Assembly (NCBI GenBank): GCA_030147505.1
Contig: JASBVG010000026.1
Span: 1-64,000, forward strand
Reading direction: 5' to 3'
DNA length: 64,000 nucleotides
From: Tardiphaga sp.
GTDB lineage: Bacteria > Pseudomonadota > Alphaproteobacteria > Rhizobiales > Xanthobacteraceae
A model generated the notes under the pieces. That model did not search any database. It was not told the origin of the DNA and was given only the letters and a program-made list of their open reading frames with translations. Every line of letters starts with the position of its first letter. The first letter of the stretch is position 1. Positions 30,159 to 39,075 of the stretch are shown here, piece after piece. A program made the translations under genes and the position numbers.

Positions 30159-31181
30159 ATGAACCTCGCCGATCTCAACAAAATCGCCCGTGCCATGGTC
30201 GCGCCGGGCAAGGGCCTGCTCGCGGCAGACGAGTCCTCGGGCACGATCAAGAAACGGTTCGATGCCATTGGCGTCGCCTCCACCGAGGACAATCGCCGCG
30301 ACTATCGTGAGATGCTGTTTCGTTCGCGCGAGGCGATGAGCCAGTCCATCTCCGGCGTCATCCTCTATGACGAGACGATCTGGCAGGATGCGCAGGACGG
30401 CACGCCGCTGGTCCGTCTGATCGAGGAAGCCGGCGCCATTCCCGGTATCAAGGTGGATGAAGGCACACAGCCGCTGCCGAACTGCCCCGGTGAACTCGTC
30501 ACTGTCGGCCTCGACAAGCTCGCCGAGCGACTGCCGAAATATTACGAGCGCGGCGCACGCTTCGCGAAGTGGCGGGCAGTGATCGATATCGGCGCGGGTA
30601 TCCCGTCGATGACCGCGATCTCAGTGAATGCACATGCACTGGCGCGCTATGCAGCGCTGTGCCAACAGGCGCAGATCGTGCCCATCGTCGAGCCGGAAGT
30701 GCTGATGGACGGCGATCACGACATCGACCGCTGCGTCGAGGTGACGACGCGCGTACTCAACAAGACGTTCCAGGAACTGCGCGTGCAACGCGTCGCACTC
30801 GAAGGCATGATCCTCAAGCCGAACATGGCGATCTCCGGCAAGAAATCGAAGACGCAAGCCAGCGTCGGCGAAGTGGCGGAGAAGACCGTGCGCATGCTCA
30901 GGAACTGCGTGCCCGCCTCTGTGCCCGGCATCGCCTTCCTGTCGGGAGGCCAGTCGGATGAAGAAGCCACCGCGCATCTCGATGCCATGAACAGGATCGG
31001 TGGCCTGCCCTGGCCGCTCACCTTCTCCTACGGACGCGCGCTACAGGCTGCGCCGCAGAAGGCATGGTCCGGCAAGGCCGAGAACGTCGCGGCCGGCCAG
31101 AAAGCCTTCACACATCGCGCGCGGATGAATTCGCTCGCCGCATCCGGCACATGGACCGCCGAACAAGAGAAAGCTGCATAA
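30159..31181 (+). CDS. fbaB: Class I fructose-bisphosphate aldolase
   Basis: This Schiff-base aldolase has 340 residues, with AADESSGTIKKRF near the N-terminus, YDETIWQ, and the active-site lysine K220 in GMILKPNM. FLSGGQSDEEAT and the tail ALQAAPQKAWSGK follow. The fold and motifs match the animal-type class I enzymes also found in Bradyrhizobium and relatives. It is 50 bases after the toxin gene and 3 bases before the ThiE-like frame. It co-exists with the class II enzyme encoded upstream. Confidence 0.95.
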   Translation: MNLADLNKIARAMVAPGKGLLAADESSGTIKKRFDAIGVASTEDNRRDYREMLFRSREAMSQSISGVILYDETIWQDAQDGTPLVRLIEEAGAIPGIKVDEGTQPLPNCPGELVTVGLDKLAERLPKYYERGARFAKWRAVIDIGAGIPSMTAISVNAHALARYAALCQQAQIVPIVEPEVLMDGDHDIDRCVEVTTRVLNKTFQELRVQRVALEGMILKPNMAISGKKSKTQASVGEVAEKTVRMLRNCVPASVPGIAFLSGGQSDEEATAHLDAMNRIGGLPWPLTFSYGRALQAAPQKAWSGKAENVAAGQKAFTHRARMNSLAASGTWTAEQEKAA

Positions 31182-31183
31182 TC

Positions 31184-31861
31184 TTGGCTGCCAAACCACC
31201 AGCGCCGCCCGCCCCGCGCCTCTATCTTTCGACCCCCGTGGTCGATGACCCCGCAGCGCTGCTCGCCGGCCTGCCGGACCTGATCCGCAAGGCCGACGTG
31301 GCCGCCGTGCTGCTGCGCCTCGCCTCGTCCGATCCGCGCACCCTCACAACACGCATCAAGGCGGTGGCCGCGCCGGTGCAGAAGGCCGACGCCGCGCTGC
31401 TGGTGGAAGGCCATGTGGATCTCATCGCCCGGGGCGGCGCCGATGGCGCGCACCTGCCCGGCCTCGCGCCGCTGCAGGAAGCCTTGCCCGCGCTGAAGCC
31501 CGATCGCATCGCCGGCTGCGGCGGCCTGACGACGCGCCACCACGCCATGTCGGCCGGCGAGGCCGGCGCCGATTATGTGCTGTTCGGCGAGCCCGATCCG
31601 AACGGCCAGCGCCCCTCGGCGGACGCTATCGCGGAGCGGCTGGAATGGTGGGCCGAACTGTTCGAGCCGCCCTGCGTCGGCTATGCGGCCTCGCTCGACG
31701 AGGCGGAGCGATTTGCAGCCGCCGGCGCGGATTTCGTGCTAGTGGGCGAGCTCGTCTGGAACGATCCGCGCGGCGCAGCTGCAGCCCTGGTCGATACCGA
31801 GGCGGCGATCAAGCGCGGCCATGCGGCCGTGCTCGAACGCTTCAAGGCGGCACAGGGCTGA
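31184..31861 (+). CDS. Thiamine phosphate synthase/TenI-like protein
   Basis: The 225-residue frame has the TIM-barrel pattern of ThiE/TenI, including PAPRLYLSTPVVDDP at the N-terminus, GHVDLIARGGADGAHL, and GCGGLTTRHHAMSAGEAGADYVLFGEP. The motif HAMSAGEAGADYVLFG corresponds to the ThiE/TenI phosphate-binding half. No other thiamine genes are adjacent, so its substrate is uncertain. I took TTG 31184 as start because it immediately follows the aldolase stop; the frame itself extends upstream only inside the aldolase gene. It probably belongs to the aldolase transcript. Confidence 0.72.
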   Translation: MAAKPPAPPAPRLYLSTPVVDDPAALLAGLPDLIRKADVAAVLLRLASSDPRTLTTRIKAVAAPVQKADAALLVEGHVDLIARGGADGAHLPGLAPLQEALPALKPDRIAGCGGLTTRHHAMSAGEAGADYVLFGEPDPNGQRPSADAIAERLEWWAELFEPPCVGYAASLDEAERFAAAGADFVLVGELVWNDPRGAAAALVDTEAAIKRGHAAVLERFKAAQG

Positions 31862-31863
31862 TC

Positions 31864-32940
31864 GTGGTGACGACGCTGCGCGCATTGCTGCTGACAACGA
31901 CCTGCCTGTTTGCAACGGCCGCGGCCGGACAGATGTCGCTGACACCGCCAGCCGCGCAGGCGCCAGCGAAGCAGGCCCCCGCGAAGGCGGCGCCCAAGCA
32001 GACACCAGCGAAAGCACCGGAGGCTGCTAAGAAGGCCCCCGAAGCTGCCAAGAAATCACCACCAGCAAAGCAGCCGGAGAAAGCGGAAGAGCCGGTCGAT
32101 CCCCGCGCCGATCTCGTCTACGGCGCCTATCAGCGTGGCTTGTACAAGACCGCCCTCGACCTCGCCACCAAGCGCGCCACGGAGAACAACGATCCGAAGG
32201 CGATGACCATGCTCGGCGAACTCTATTCCAGCGGGCTCGGCATCAAGCGCAACTATCAGCAGGCCGCCGAATGGTACAAGCGCGCCGCCGACCGCGGTGA
32301 CCGGGAGGCGATGTTCGCGCTCGCAATGCTGCGCCTGTCCGAGCGAATCAATCCGGGCGGACGGGACGAAGCCGTGAAGCTCCTGGCATCCTCCGCCAAG
32401 CTCGGCAATCCCAAGGCCGCCTACAATCTCGCGCTCCTCTATCTCGACGGCCAGACCCTGCCGCAGGACATCAAGCGTTCGGCCGAATTGCTGCGGCAGG
32501 CCGCCGATGCCGGCAACCCCGAAGCGCAATATGCACTGGCAACCTTCTACAAGGAGGGCACCGGCGTCGAGAAAAACATCGACAAGGCGGTGCGGCTCCT
32601 GCAAGCGGCCTCGATGGCCGACAATGTCGATGCCGAAGTCGAATATGCCATAGCGCTCTATAACGGCACGGGAACCCCAAAGAACGAAGTTGCGGCCGTG
32701 ACCCTGCTCCGAAGGGCCGCCCGGCAAAACAGCCCGATCGCGCAGAACCGTCTCGCCCGGGTGCTGGCCATGCGCACAAATACCGAAGACCGGCTGGAAG
32801 GCCTGCGCTGGCACATCGTCGCCAAAACGGCCGGCAAGGGAGACCTGATGCTCGACGAGCTGCTGGCTCAGGCCAGCCCGCAGGAACGCGCCCAAGCCCA
32901 GCAAGCGGCCAATAAATGGCTTGGCTCTACCCTGAAATGA
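31864..32940 (+). CDS. Secreted Sel1/TPR-repeat protein with Ala-Pro-Lys linker
   Basis: The 358-residue product has a signal peptide (about residues 1-23, LRALLLTTTCLFATAAAGQ). A low-complexity Ala/Pro/Lys linker follows to about residue 77. After that come at least five Sel1-like repeats (for example AMTMLGELYSSGLGIKRNYQQAAEWYKRAA and AQYALATFYKEGTGVEKNIDKAVRLLQAAS, here described from longer stretches). These repeats make protein-binding superhelices in periplasmic or signalling proteins. The GTG at 31864, 2 bases after the upstream stop, is the most likely start. The linker has the look of peptidoglycan- or membrane-tethering spacers. It is probably co-transcribed with the ThiE-like gene. 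Confidence 0.8.
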   Translation: MVTTLRALLLTTTCLFATAAAGQMSLTPPAAQAPAKQAPAKAAPKQTPAKAPEAAKKAPEAAKKSPPAKQPEKAEEPVDPRADLVYGAYQRGLYKTALDLATKRATENNDPKAMTMLGELYSSGLGIKRNYQQAAEWYKRAADRGDREAMFALAMLRLSERINPGGRDEAVKLLASSAKLGNPKAAYNLALLYLDGQTLPQDIKRSAELLRQAADAGNPEAQYALATFYKEGTGVEKNIDKAVRLLQAASMADNVDAEVEYAIALYNGTGTPKNEVAAVTLLRRAARQNSPIAQNRLARVLAMRTNTEDRLEGLRWHIVAKTAGKGDLMLDELLAQASPQERAQAQQAANKWLGSTLK

Positions 32941-33047
32941 TCTCCTGAAGTGATCTTGCCTTGACGACATGGCCCCCAAAAGGGCACCCATCGCCCCAGC
33001 AACCCCAATTCCAGAGACCTGACGACAGGTCGTCGCGAGACGAAATC

Positions 33048-33842
33048 ATGATCAATTCGGCCCTGATGAATGTGATGGTGAAGGCCGCGCGCCGCGCCGG
33101 CCGCAGCCTCAAGCGCGACCTCGGTGAGATCGAGAACCTGCAGGTATCCACCAAGGGCCCTGCCAACTTCGTCTCTCTCGCCGACAAGCGCGCCGAGGAA
33201 ATGCTCTATACGGACCTCAACAAAGCCCGCCCCGGCTACGGTTTTCTCGGCGAGGAAGGCGGCACCCGCGAGGGCACCGATAAGAGTCATACCTGGATCG
33301 TCGATCCGCTCGACGGCACCACCAATTTCCTGCACGGCATTCCGCAATTCGCCATCTCGATCGGCCTCGCCCGCGAGGGTCAGGTGATCGCCGGCGTGAT
33401 CTACAATCCCGGCAATGACGAACTCTACATGGCAGAAAAGGGTGTCGGCGCCTTCCTCAACGACACCCGCCTGCGTGTCTCGGGGCGCCTGCAGCTGCAT
33501 GACTGCGTCATCGCCTGCGGCCTGCCGCATATCGGCCGCGGCGATTTCGAACAGTCGCGCAACGAAATGGCGGCGCTGCAGCCGAAGGTCGCGGGCCTGC
33601 GCCGCTTCGGTGCCGCCTCGCTGGACATGGCTTTTGTGGCCGCCGGCCGTCTCGATGGCTATTGGGAGCGCAACCTGCAGCCCTGGGATGTCGCGGCCGG
33701 CATCATCATGATCAAGGAAGCCGGCGGTCTCGTCAGCGATATCGATGGCGGCGACCTGCTGAAGACCGGCGACGTGGTGTGCGGCAACGAAGTCGTGCAC
33801 AATTCGCTGGTGAAAATCCTGCGCCCGCTGTCGAAGAAGTAA
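33048..33842 (+). CDS. suhB: Inositol monophosphatase family protein (SuhB)
   Basis: The 264-residue enzyme belongs to the magnesium-dependent, lithium-sensitive phosphatase family. It has FVSLADKRAEEML, the metal-binding EEGG (FLGEEGGTREG), and IVDPLDGTTNFLHGIPQF. The C-terminal motif is WDVAAGIIMIKEAGG. In bacteria SuhB acts on myo-inositol 1-phosphate and also in rRNA transcription complexes. ATG 33048 was chosen; the upstream frame lies in the intergenic region. It ends 12 bases before the convergent P-loop gene. Confidence 0.95.
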   Translation: MINSALMNVMVKAARRAGRSLKRDLGEIENLQVSTKGPANFVSLADKRAEEMLYTDLNKARPGYGFLGEEGGTREGTDKSHTWIVDPLDGTTNFLHGIPQFAISIGLAREGQVIAGVIYNPGNDELYMAEKGVGAFLNDTRLRVSGRLQLHDCVIACGLPHIGRGDFEQSRNEMAALQPKVAGLRRFGAASLDMAFVAAGRLDGYWERNLQPWDVAAGIIMIKEAGGLVSDIDGGDLLKTGDVVCGNEVVHNSLVKILRPLSKK

Positions 33843-33854
33843 CGGGCGCCGCTC

Positions 33855-34382
33855 TCAATACACGAGGCCTGTCTCTCGATAGAACGCCGCTAGCTCCTGC
33901 GGCGTTCTCAGCATCACCTTTGGCACGCTTACGCGCGCAAACATCTCGTCATAGCGCTTCCGATTGGACCGCGTGGTCACGGCGATGTGGTGGATCATCG
34001 ACCATTTCACGCTGTCCTTTCCGCCTTCCAGCGCACCACGTCGATCGCGCTCGAACCAGGAACGCCGGAAATAACGGAACAGGCTGATCGTTGTCGAAAC
34101 ATCGAGCAGGATGAAGCCCGTCGCGCGCGAGAGACGCTGCGGGAGCGTTCCCGAATAGTTGCCATCCATCACCCAGCGCGGGGCCTCAATCGCCGCATCA
34201 TGCAGAGCGACGAACTCCGCTCGCGCCCGTGGCTGCCAGTCGGTATCGGGCAAATGATAGAGCTGATCGAGATGAACAAGCGGCAGATCACGCGCACGAC
34301 CGATGGCCTCAGCCAATGTCGATTTGCCGCTGTTCGATGGGCCCAGAATGCAGATGCGGGGACCGAGACCGTCGAGGATCAT
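33855..34382 (-). CDS. P-loop NTPase, adenylate-kinase/topology-modulation (FlaR)-like
   Basis: This 175-residue cytosolic protein has Walker A GPSNSGKST near the N-terminus, and an LxHLDQLYH segment and WVMDGNYSGTLPQRLSRA, the pattern of FlaR-like or adenylate-kinase-related proteins. The lid region is rich in arginine (RYFRRSWFERDRRG). The substrate is unknown. The ATG at 34382 was chosen because the family begins with MILDGLGPRICILG; the longer frame adds an unrelated hydrophobic segment. It converges with suhB. Confidence 0.82.
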   Translation of the reverse strand: MILDGLGPRICILGPSNSGKSTLAEAIGRARDLPLVHLDQLYHLPDTDWQPRARAEFVALHDAAIEAPRWVMDGNYSGTLPQRLSRATGFILLDVSTTISLFRYFRRSWFERDRRGALEGGKDSVKWSMIHHIAVTTRSNRKRYDEMFARVSVPKVMLRTPQELAAFYRETGLVY

Positions 34383-34478
34383 GGAAGGCGTCCGGCTCGC
34401 AGGGATTGAACACCATGCGGTGTACCAGCCGAAAATTAGCCCAGATGCAGCGAAGTGCAATCCGAGCCAAGACCTGTC

Positions 34479-37400
34479 TTAGTGCGAGGGAGCCGGTTTT
34501 CCGGCCACATCGGCATCATCTGCTGTTTTTGTCTCTTCGCCAGGCGTCGGCTTGTCCGGCGAGAACAGCCGCTGTACGGCCACAAAGAACACCGGCACGA
34601 ATAGCAGCGCCAGCACCACCACCGCCAGCATGCCGCCGGCAACGCCGGTGCCGAGCGCCTGCTGGCTGAGGCCACCGGCGCCGGTCGAGATTGCCATCGG
34701 CAACACGCCGCAGATGAACGCAACGCCAGTCATCAGGATCGGGCGGAAGCGCAGGTGGCACGCCTCCATCGTCGCATCGACCAGCGATTTACCATGAGCC
34801 CGCAGATCCTTGGCGAATTCCACGATCAGAATGGCGTTCTTGGCGGACAAACCGATGATCGTTATCAGACCAACCGTGAAATACACACCATTGGGCATAT
34901 CGCGTAGCGTGGATGCCAGCACCGAACCGACGATACCGAGCGGCACGGTCATGATGACGGCAACTGGAATGGTCCAGCTCTCATACAGCGCCGCAAGGAT
35001 CAGGAACACAACCAGCGCGGAGAGACCGAGCAGCAACGGCGCCATCGACCCCGATAGTTTCTCCTGCAGCGACTGCCCCGTCCATTCGTAGCCGAACCCA
35101 CGCGGCAGCTTGCCGGCAAGGCGCTCCATCTCATTGATGGCGTCGCCCGACGTGTAGCCGGTCCGCGCCTCACCCGAGATGCGGACTGCCGGATAGTAGT
35201 TGAAGCCGGCAATCTGCGTCGGCCCCTTTGCCCATTCCACCGTCGCGAAGGAGGAGAATGGCACCAGTTGGCCACGGCTGTTCTTGACGTTGTAGTTCAG
35301 GATCTCGTTGGCGCTCATACGGCTTGCGGCTTCCGATTGCACCACCACGCGCTGCATACGGCCGCGATTCGGGAAGTCGTTGACGTAGTTCGAGCCGAGA
35401 TTGGTCGAGATGGTGTTGTTGATGTCCTCGAAAGTGACGCCAAAGGCTCCGGCCTTTTCGCGGTCGATCTCAAGATTGACGATCGGCGCCGGCGGCAAGC
35501 CTTCGACATAGACTTTCTGCAGGATCGGACTGGCATTGGCCTGCGCGATCAATTGCTCCGACGCCGCAATCAGTGCGGGAATGCCTTTCTGACCGCGATC
35601 CTGCAAACGGAAGCTGAAGCCCGACGAGTTACCGAGATTGTCGATCGGCGGCGGCTGAAGCGCCGAGATCTTGGCGTCCCGGATCGAAGACAGGTTTCTG
35701 TTGATGTCGTTGGCAATGGCCTCAGCCGAATCCTTGGCGGGACGTTCGGACCAATCCTTGAGCGTGATGAAGGCCTGTGCGGTGTTCATGCCCTGCCCCA
35801 GGAAGCTGAAGCCGGTCAGAAACACGACATTCTCGATGCCATCGCGCTTCGCGAGATAAGCTTCGACCTGCTTAATCGCATCTTCTGTACGGGCGTAGGA
35901 CGAATCCGACGGCGTCTGCACGTCGGTCGTGATGAAGCCCTGGTCATCGATGGGCAAGAAGCCGCCGGGCATACGCATGAAGCCCCAGCCGAGACCGACC
36001 AGAAGAGCGACATAGACGAGCAGCATGCGGCCGGTGCGCGACAGCGACCAGCGCACCGTGCCGGTATAGCGATCGCGCACATTGTCGAGACCGCGGTTGA
36101 ACCAGCCAAAGAAGCCGCCATGCGCATGGCCGTGCCCCTGTTTGACAGGCTTGAGCATCGTGGCGCACAGCGCTGGCGTGAGCGACAAAGCGAGCAGCGC
36201 CGAAAAGGCGATGGCGGTGACCATGGTCACCGAAAACTGACGATAGATGATGCCGACAGAGCCCGGGAAGAACGCCATCGGTACGAAGACGCCGATCAGC
36301 ACCAGCGTGACACCGATGATGGCGCTGGTGATCTGCGTCATGGCCTTCTTGGTGGCCTCCTTCGGCGGAAGGCCCTCCTCGCTCATGATGCGTTCGACAT
36401 TTTCGACCACCACGATGGCATCGTCGACGAGAATGCCGATCGCCAGCACCATGCCGAACATCGTGAGCATGTTGATGGAATAGCCGACGGACAGCAGCAC
36501 CGCACAAGTGCCCGCAAGAGCGACCGGCACCGTGATGATGGGAATCAGCGTGTATCGGAAGTTCTGCAGGAACAGGAACATCACGATGAAGACGAGGACG
36601 ATGGCCTCGATCAGCGTATGAATCACCTTGTTGATCGCGGCGCTGATCACCGGGGTGACGTTATAGGGGATTTCATAGGTAATGTTGGCCGGGAAGAAGT
36701 TGGACAACTCCTTCATCTTGGCTTCGATGGCACTGGCCGTTGCCAAGGCATTGCCCTTTGGCGACATCAGGACCGACAGGCCCGCCACCGGCTTGCCGTT
36801 GAGACGGGTGTTGAACTGATAGCTGTAGCCGCCGACCTCAACCCGCGCCACATCACGCAGGCGCACGGTCGAACCATCGGAATTGGCGCGCAGCACGATC
36901 GCTCCGAATTCCTCCGGGGTCGTGAGCTGGCCTTTGACGAGGACCAGCGACGACGTCCGGGTGGTCGCCGTGGACGGTTCGGCGCCGACGCTGCCCGACG
37001 CGACCTGGGCATTCTGGGCCGTAATGGCCTTGTTCACGTCTTCGGAGGTCAGCTGATAGCCGACCAGCTTGGCAGGATCGACCCAGACGCGGAGCGACCG
37101 TTCGGTCGAATAGAGCGACGCACGGCCGACGCCGGGAATACGCCGGATTTCGCCGAGCACGTTGCGGATCATGAAATCGCCGAGGCCGACTTCGTCGAGG
37201 CTGCCGTCGGTCGAGGAAATGGTGATGATGTTGAGCACCGCTGCCGAAGCTTCTTCGACCAGGATGCCTTGCTTGATGACCGCGCGCGGCAGGCGCGCTT
37301 CCACGCGCTTGAGACGGTTCTGCACTTCCACCGAAGCCTGGCTGGTATCGGTGCCGGGCTGGAAGTTCGCGATGATTTCGACGGCACCGAGCGAGTCGCT

Positions 37401-37643
37401 GGTGGATTCGAAATTCAGAATCCCTTGCGCGCCGTTGAGCTCTTCTTCAATGATACGGGTGACGCTGTTGTAAAGATTTTCCGGCGATGCACCCGGATAG
37501 GAAGTCGAGATCGAAATCGATGGCGGCGCGATGATCGGATACTGAGCAACCGGCAGCTGCGGAATAGCAATCGCGCCGAACAGACACAGAAAAAGCGCGA
37601 CGACCCAGGCAAAAATCGGCCTGTCGATGAAAAAACTCGGCAT
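34479..37643 (-). CDS. RND-family (HAE1) multidrug efflux pump, inner-membrane permease
   Basis: The 1054-residue protein is an AcrB/MexB-type proton-driven transporter. It begins MPSFFIDRPIFAWV, like AcrB. The proton-relay aspartates are in GILVDDAIVVVEN (TM4), and the TM10 lysine lies in GLSAKNAILIVEFAKDL. The two large periplasmic loops, twelve membrane helices and a short cytoplasmic tail are complete. The first codon of the open frame is TTG at 37646; ATG 37643 is the natural start. It is encoded 9 bases downstream of its membrane-fusion partner. No outer-membrane channel gene or local regulator is adjacent, so a shared TolC-type channel is likely. Confidence 0.96.
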   Translation of the reverse strand: MPSFFIDRPIFAWVVALFLCLFGAIAIPQLPVAQYPIIAPPSISISTSYPGASPENLYNSVTRIIEEELNGAQGILNFESTSDSLGAVEIIANFQPGTDTSQASVEVQNRLKRVEARLPRAVIKQGILVEEASAAVLNIITISSTDGSLDEVGLGDFMIRNVLGEIRRIPGVGRASLYSTERSLRVWVDPAKLVGYQLTSEDVNKAITAQNAQVASGSVGAEPSTATTRTSSLVLVKGQLTTPEEFGAIVLRANSDGSTVRLRDVARVEVGGYSYQFNTRLNGKPVAGLSVLMSPKGNALATASAIEAKMKELSNFFPANITYEIPYNVTPVISAAINKVIHTLIEAIVLVFIVMFLFLQNFRYTLIPIITVPVALAGTCAVLLSVGYSINMLTMFGMVLAIGILVDDAIVVVENVERIMSEEGLPPKEATKKAMTQITSAIIGVTLVLIGVFVPMAFFPGSVGIIYRQFSVTMVTAIAFSALLALSLTPALCATMLKPVKQGHGHAHGGFFGWFNRGLDNVRDRYTGTVRWSLSRTGRMLLVYVALLVGLGWGFMRMPGGFLPIDDQGFITTDVQTPSDSSYARTEDAIKQVEAYLAKRDGIENVVFLTGFSFLGQGMNTAQAFITLKDWSERPAKDSAEAIANDINRNLSSIRDAKISALQPPPIDNLGNSSGFSFRLQDRGQKGIPALIAASEQLIAQANASPILQKVYVEGLPPAPIVNLEIDREKAGAFGVTFEDINNTISTNLGSNYVNDFPNRGRMQRVVVQSEAASRMSANEILNYNVKNSRGQLVPFSSFATVEWAKGPTQIAGFNYYPAVRISGEARTGYTSGDAINEMERLAGKLPRGFGYEWTGQSLQEKLSGSMAPLLLGLSALVVFLILAALYESWTIPVAVIMTVPLGIVGSVLASTLRDMPNGVYFTVGLITIIGLSAKNAILIVEFAKDLRAHGKSLVDATMEACHLRFRPILMTGVAFICGVLPMAISTGAGGLSQQALGTGVAGGMLAVVVLALLFVPVFFVAVQRLFSPDKPTPGEETKTADDADVAGKPAPSH

Positions 37644-37652
37644 CAATCAATC

Positions 37653-38864
37653 TCAGCGTGTTGCTTGCGCGGTGGGCTGACGCCCTGCACCGGGCGACGC
37701 GTCGCCCGCAGCCGCATAAGGTTGTGGCTTCACCTTGTCGCCTGCCGCAAATTTCTGGAAGCCCTCGACAACGACACGCTCGCCACCCCTCAGGCCCTCG
37801 GTCACGAACCACAGACCGTCCTGCACCGCGCCGGTCTTGACGGCCTGTACGGCGACATGGCCATCACTCTTGACCACGAACACTTCGGCCCCGCCGCCGC
37901 CATTGCGCTGGACCGCCTGCTGCGGAACCGCGATGGCGTCGGTGTCGATGCCCTGCTCGATCTGCACACGGACATACATGCCGGGCAGCAGTTCACGCTT
38001 CGGATTCGGAAATTCGCCGCGCAGCGTGACCTGACCGGTAAACGTATCGACCTTGGCCTCCGAGAACAGCAACTTGCCGACCAGCGGATAGATCGAGCCA
38101 TCGTCGAACACGAGGCGCACTTTGGCCGCGTCCGGCGCGATGCGCTCGAGATCGCCAGTCTCGAAAGCGCGACGCAGATTGTTCATCTCTGAAACCGACT
38201 GGGTGAAGTCGGCATAAATCGGATCGAGCTGCTGAATGGTGGCGAGATTGGTCGTGTCGTTCTGCGCGATCAACGTGCCCTCGGTCACCAACGCGGCGCC
38301 GACGATGCCATCGATCGGCGCGCGAATGGTCGCATAGTCCAGATTGAGACGCGCGCGCGCGACATCCGCCTTGCGCGCGGCAATCTCGGCTTCCGCCTGG
38401 CGCTGGGCGCCGATAGCGCGCTCGCCTTCAGCTTCCGAGACGGCCTTCTGCTGTGCAAGGCCAGTGATACGCTTCGCCTGCATGGTCGCAAGGTCATAGG
38501 CGGCCTCGGCCTTGTGCAGCGATGCTTTGGCGGCTTGCAGTTCCACTTCGAACGGCTTCGGATCGATACGATAGAGCGTGTCGCCAGCCTTCACTTCGGT
38601 TCCCTGGTGGAAAGCGCGCTCGATGATGATACCCGACACGCGCGAGCGAACGTCGGCAACGCGGGTCGGCGCGATGCGGCCCGGCAACTCGCGCACGATG
38701 GCGCGGGCCTGCTGCTTGACGGTGACAACGCTCACCTCAGGGGCCGGGTCTTCCGTCGGCGCTGCCGCCACTGCATCCTTCGGTTCGTTGCATCCAGCCA
38801 GCACAGGCGCTAACCCTGCCAGCAGAAGCGCGAAGCCTGCAGCACGTGCATTGATGATCGTCAT
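37653..38864 (-). CDS. RND efflux periplasmic adaptor (membrane fusion lipoprotein)
   Basis: This 403-residue HlyD/AcrA-family protein has a lipoprotein signal with lipobox LAGC (cysteine about residue 24). The lipoyl/barrel-sandwich segment (VADVRSRVSGIIIERAFHQGTEVKAGDTLYRIDP, described here) flanks an alpha-helical hairpin (KAEAAYDLATMQAKR). The beta-barrel and membrane-proximal domain follow, ending in a Pro/Ala-rich tail. ATG 38864 begins the signal peptide; the in-frame upstream extension is not a signal. It is 9 bases from the permease gene, so both are co-transcribed. Confidence 0.93.
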   Translation of the reverse strand: MTIINARAAGFALLLAGLAPVLAGCNEPKDAVAAAPTEDPAPEVSVVTVKQQARAIVRELPGRIAPTRVADVRSRVSGIIIERAFHQGTEVKAGDTLYRIDPKPFEVELQAAKASLHKAEAAYDLATMQAKRITGLAQQKAVSEAEGERAIGAQRQAEAEIAARKADVARARLNLDYATIRAPIDGIVGAALVTEGTLIAQNDTTNLATIQQLDPIYADFTQSVSEMNNLRRAFETGDLERIAPDAAKVRLVFDDGSIYPLVGKLLFSEAKVDTFTGQVTLRGEFPNPKRELLPGMYVRVQIEQGIDTDAIAVPQQAVQRNGGGGAEVFVVKSDGHVAVQAVKTGAVQDGLWFVTEGLRGGERVVVEGFQKFAAGDKVKPQPYAAAGDASPGAGRQPTAQATR

Positions 38865-39075
38865 CGATTTCGATTTCCCAATTTGCAATTCGAACAAGGA
38901 TCGACAACTGCACGAGACATTATCGCGCTTCACATGCAGCCGGATCTATCGAACATGATGCAAGCAAAATAAAAACCGGCCTGTTGCGGCGCAACGTATA
39001 TCGAGGCGGCGCATTGCCACACGGCCTATCGTGTTGAAAACAAATGCGCATTCTCGCTTCACGCGAACGTGACGC

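Noticed and set aside
35268-38192. 974-codon plus-strand frame over the RND pump
   Set aside because: Complementary-strand frame with a charge-rich, domainless translation; the RND genes on the minus strand are unambiguous.
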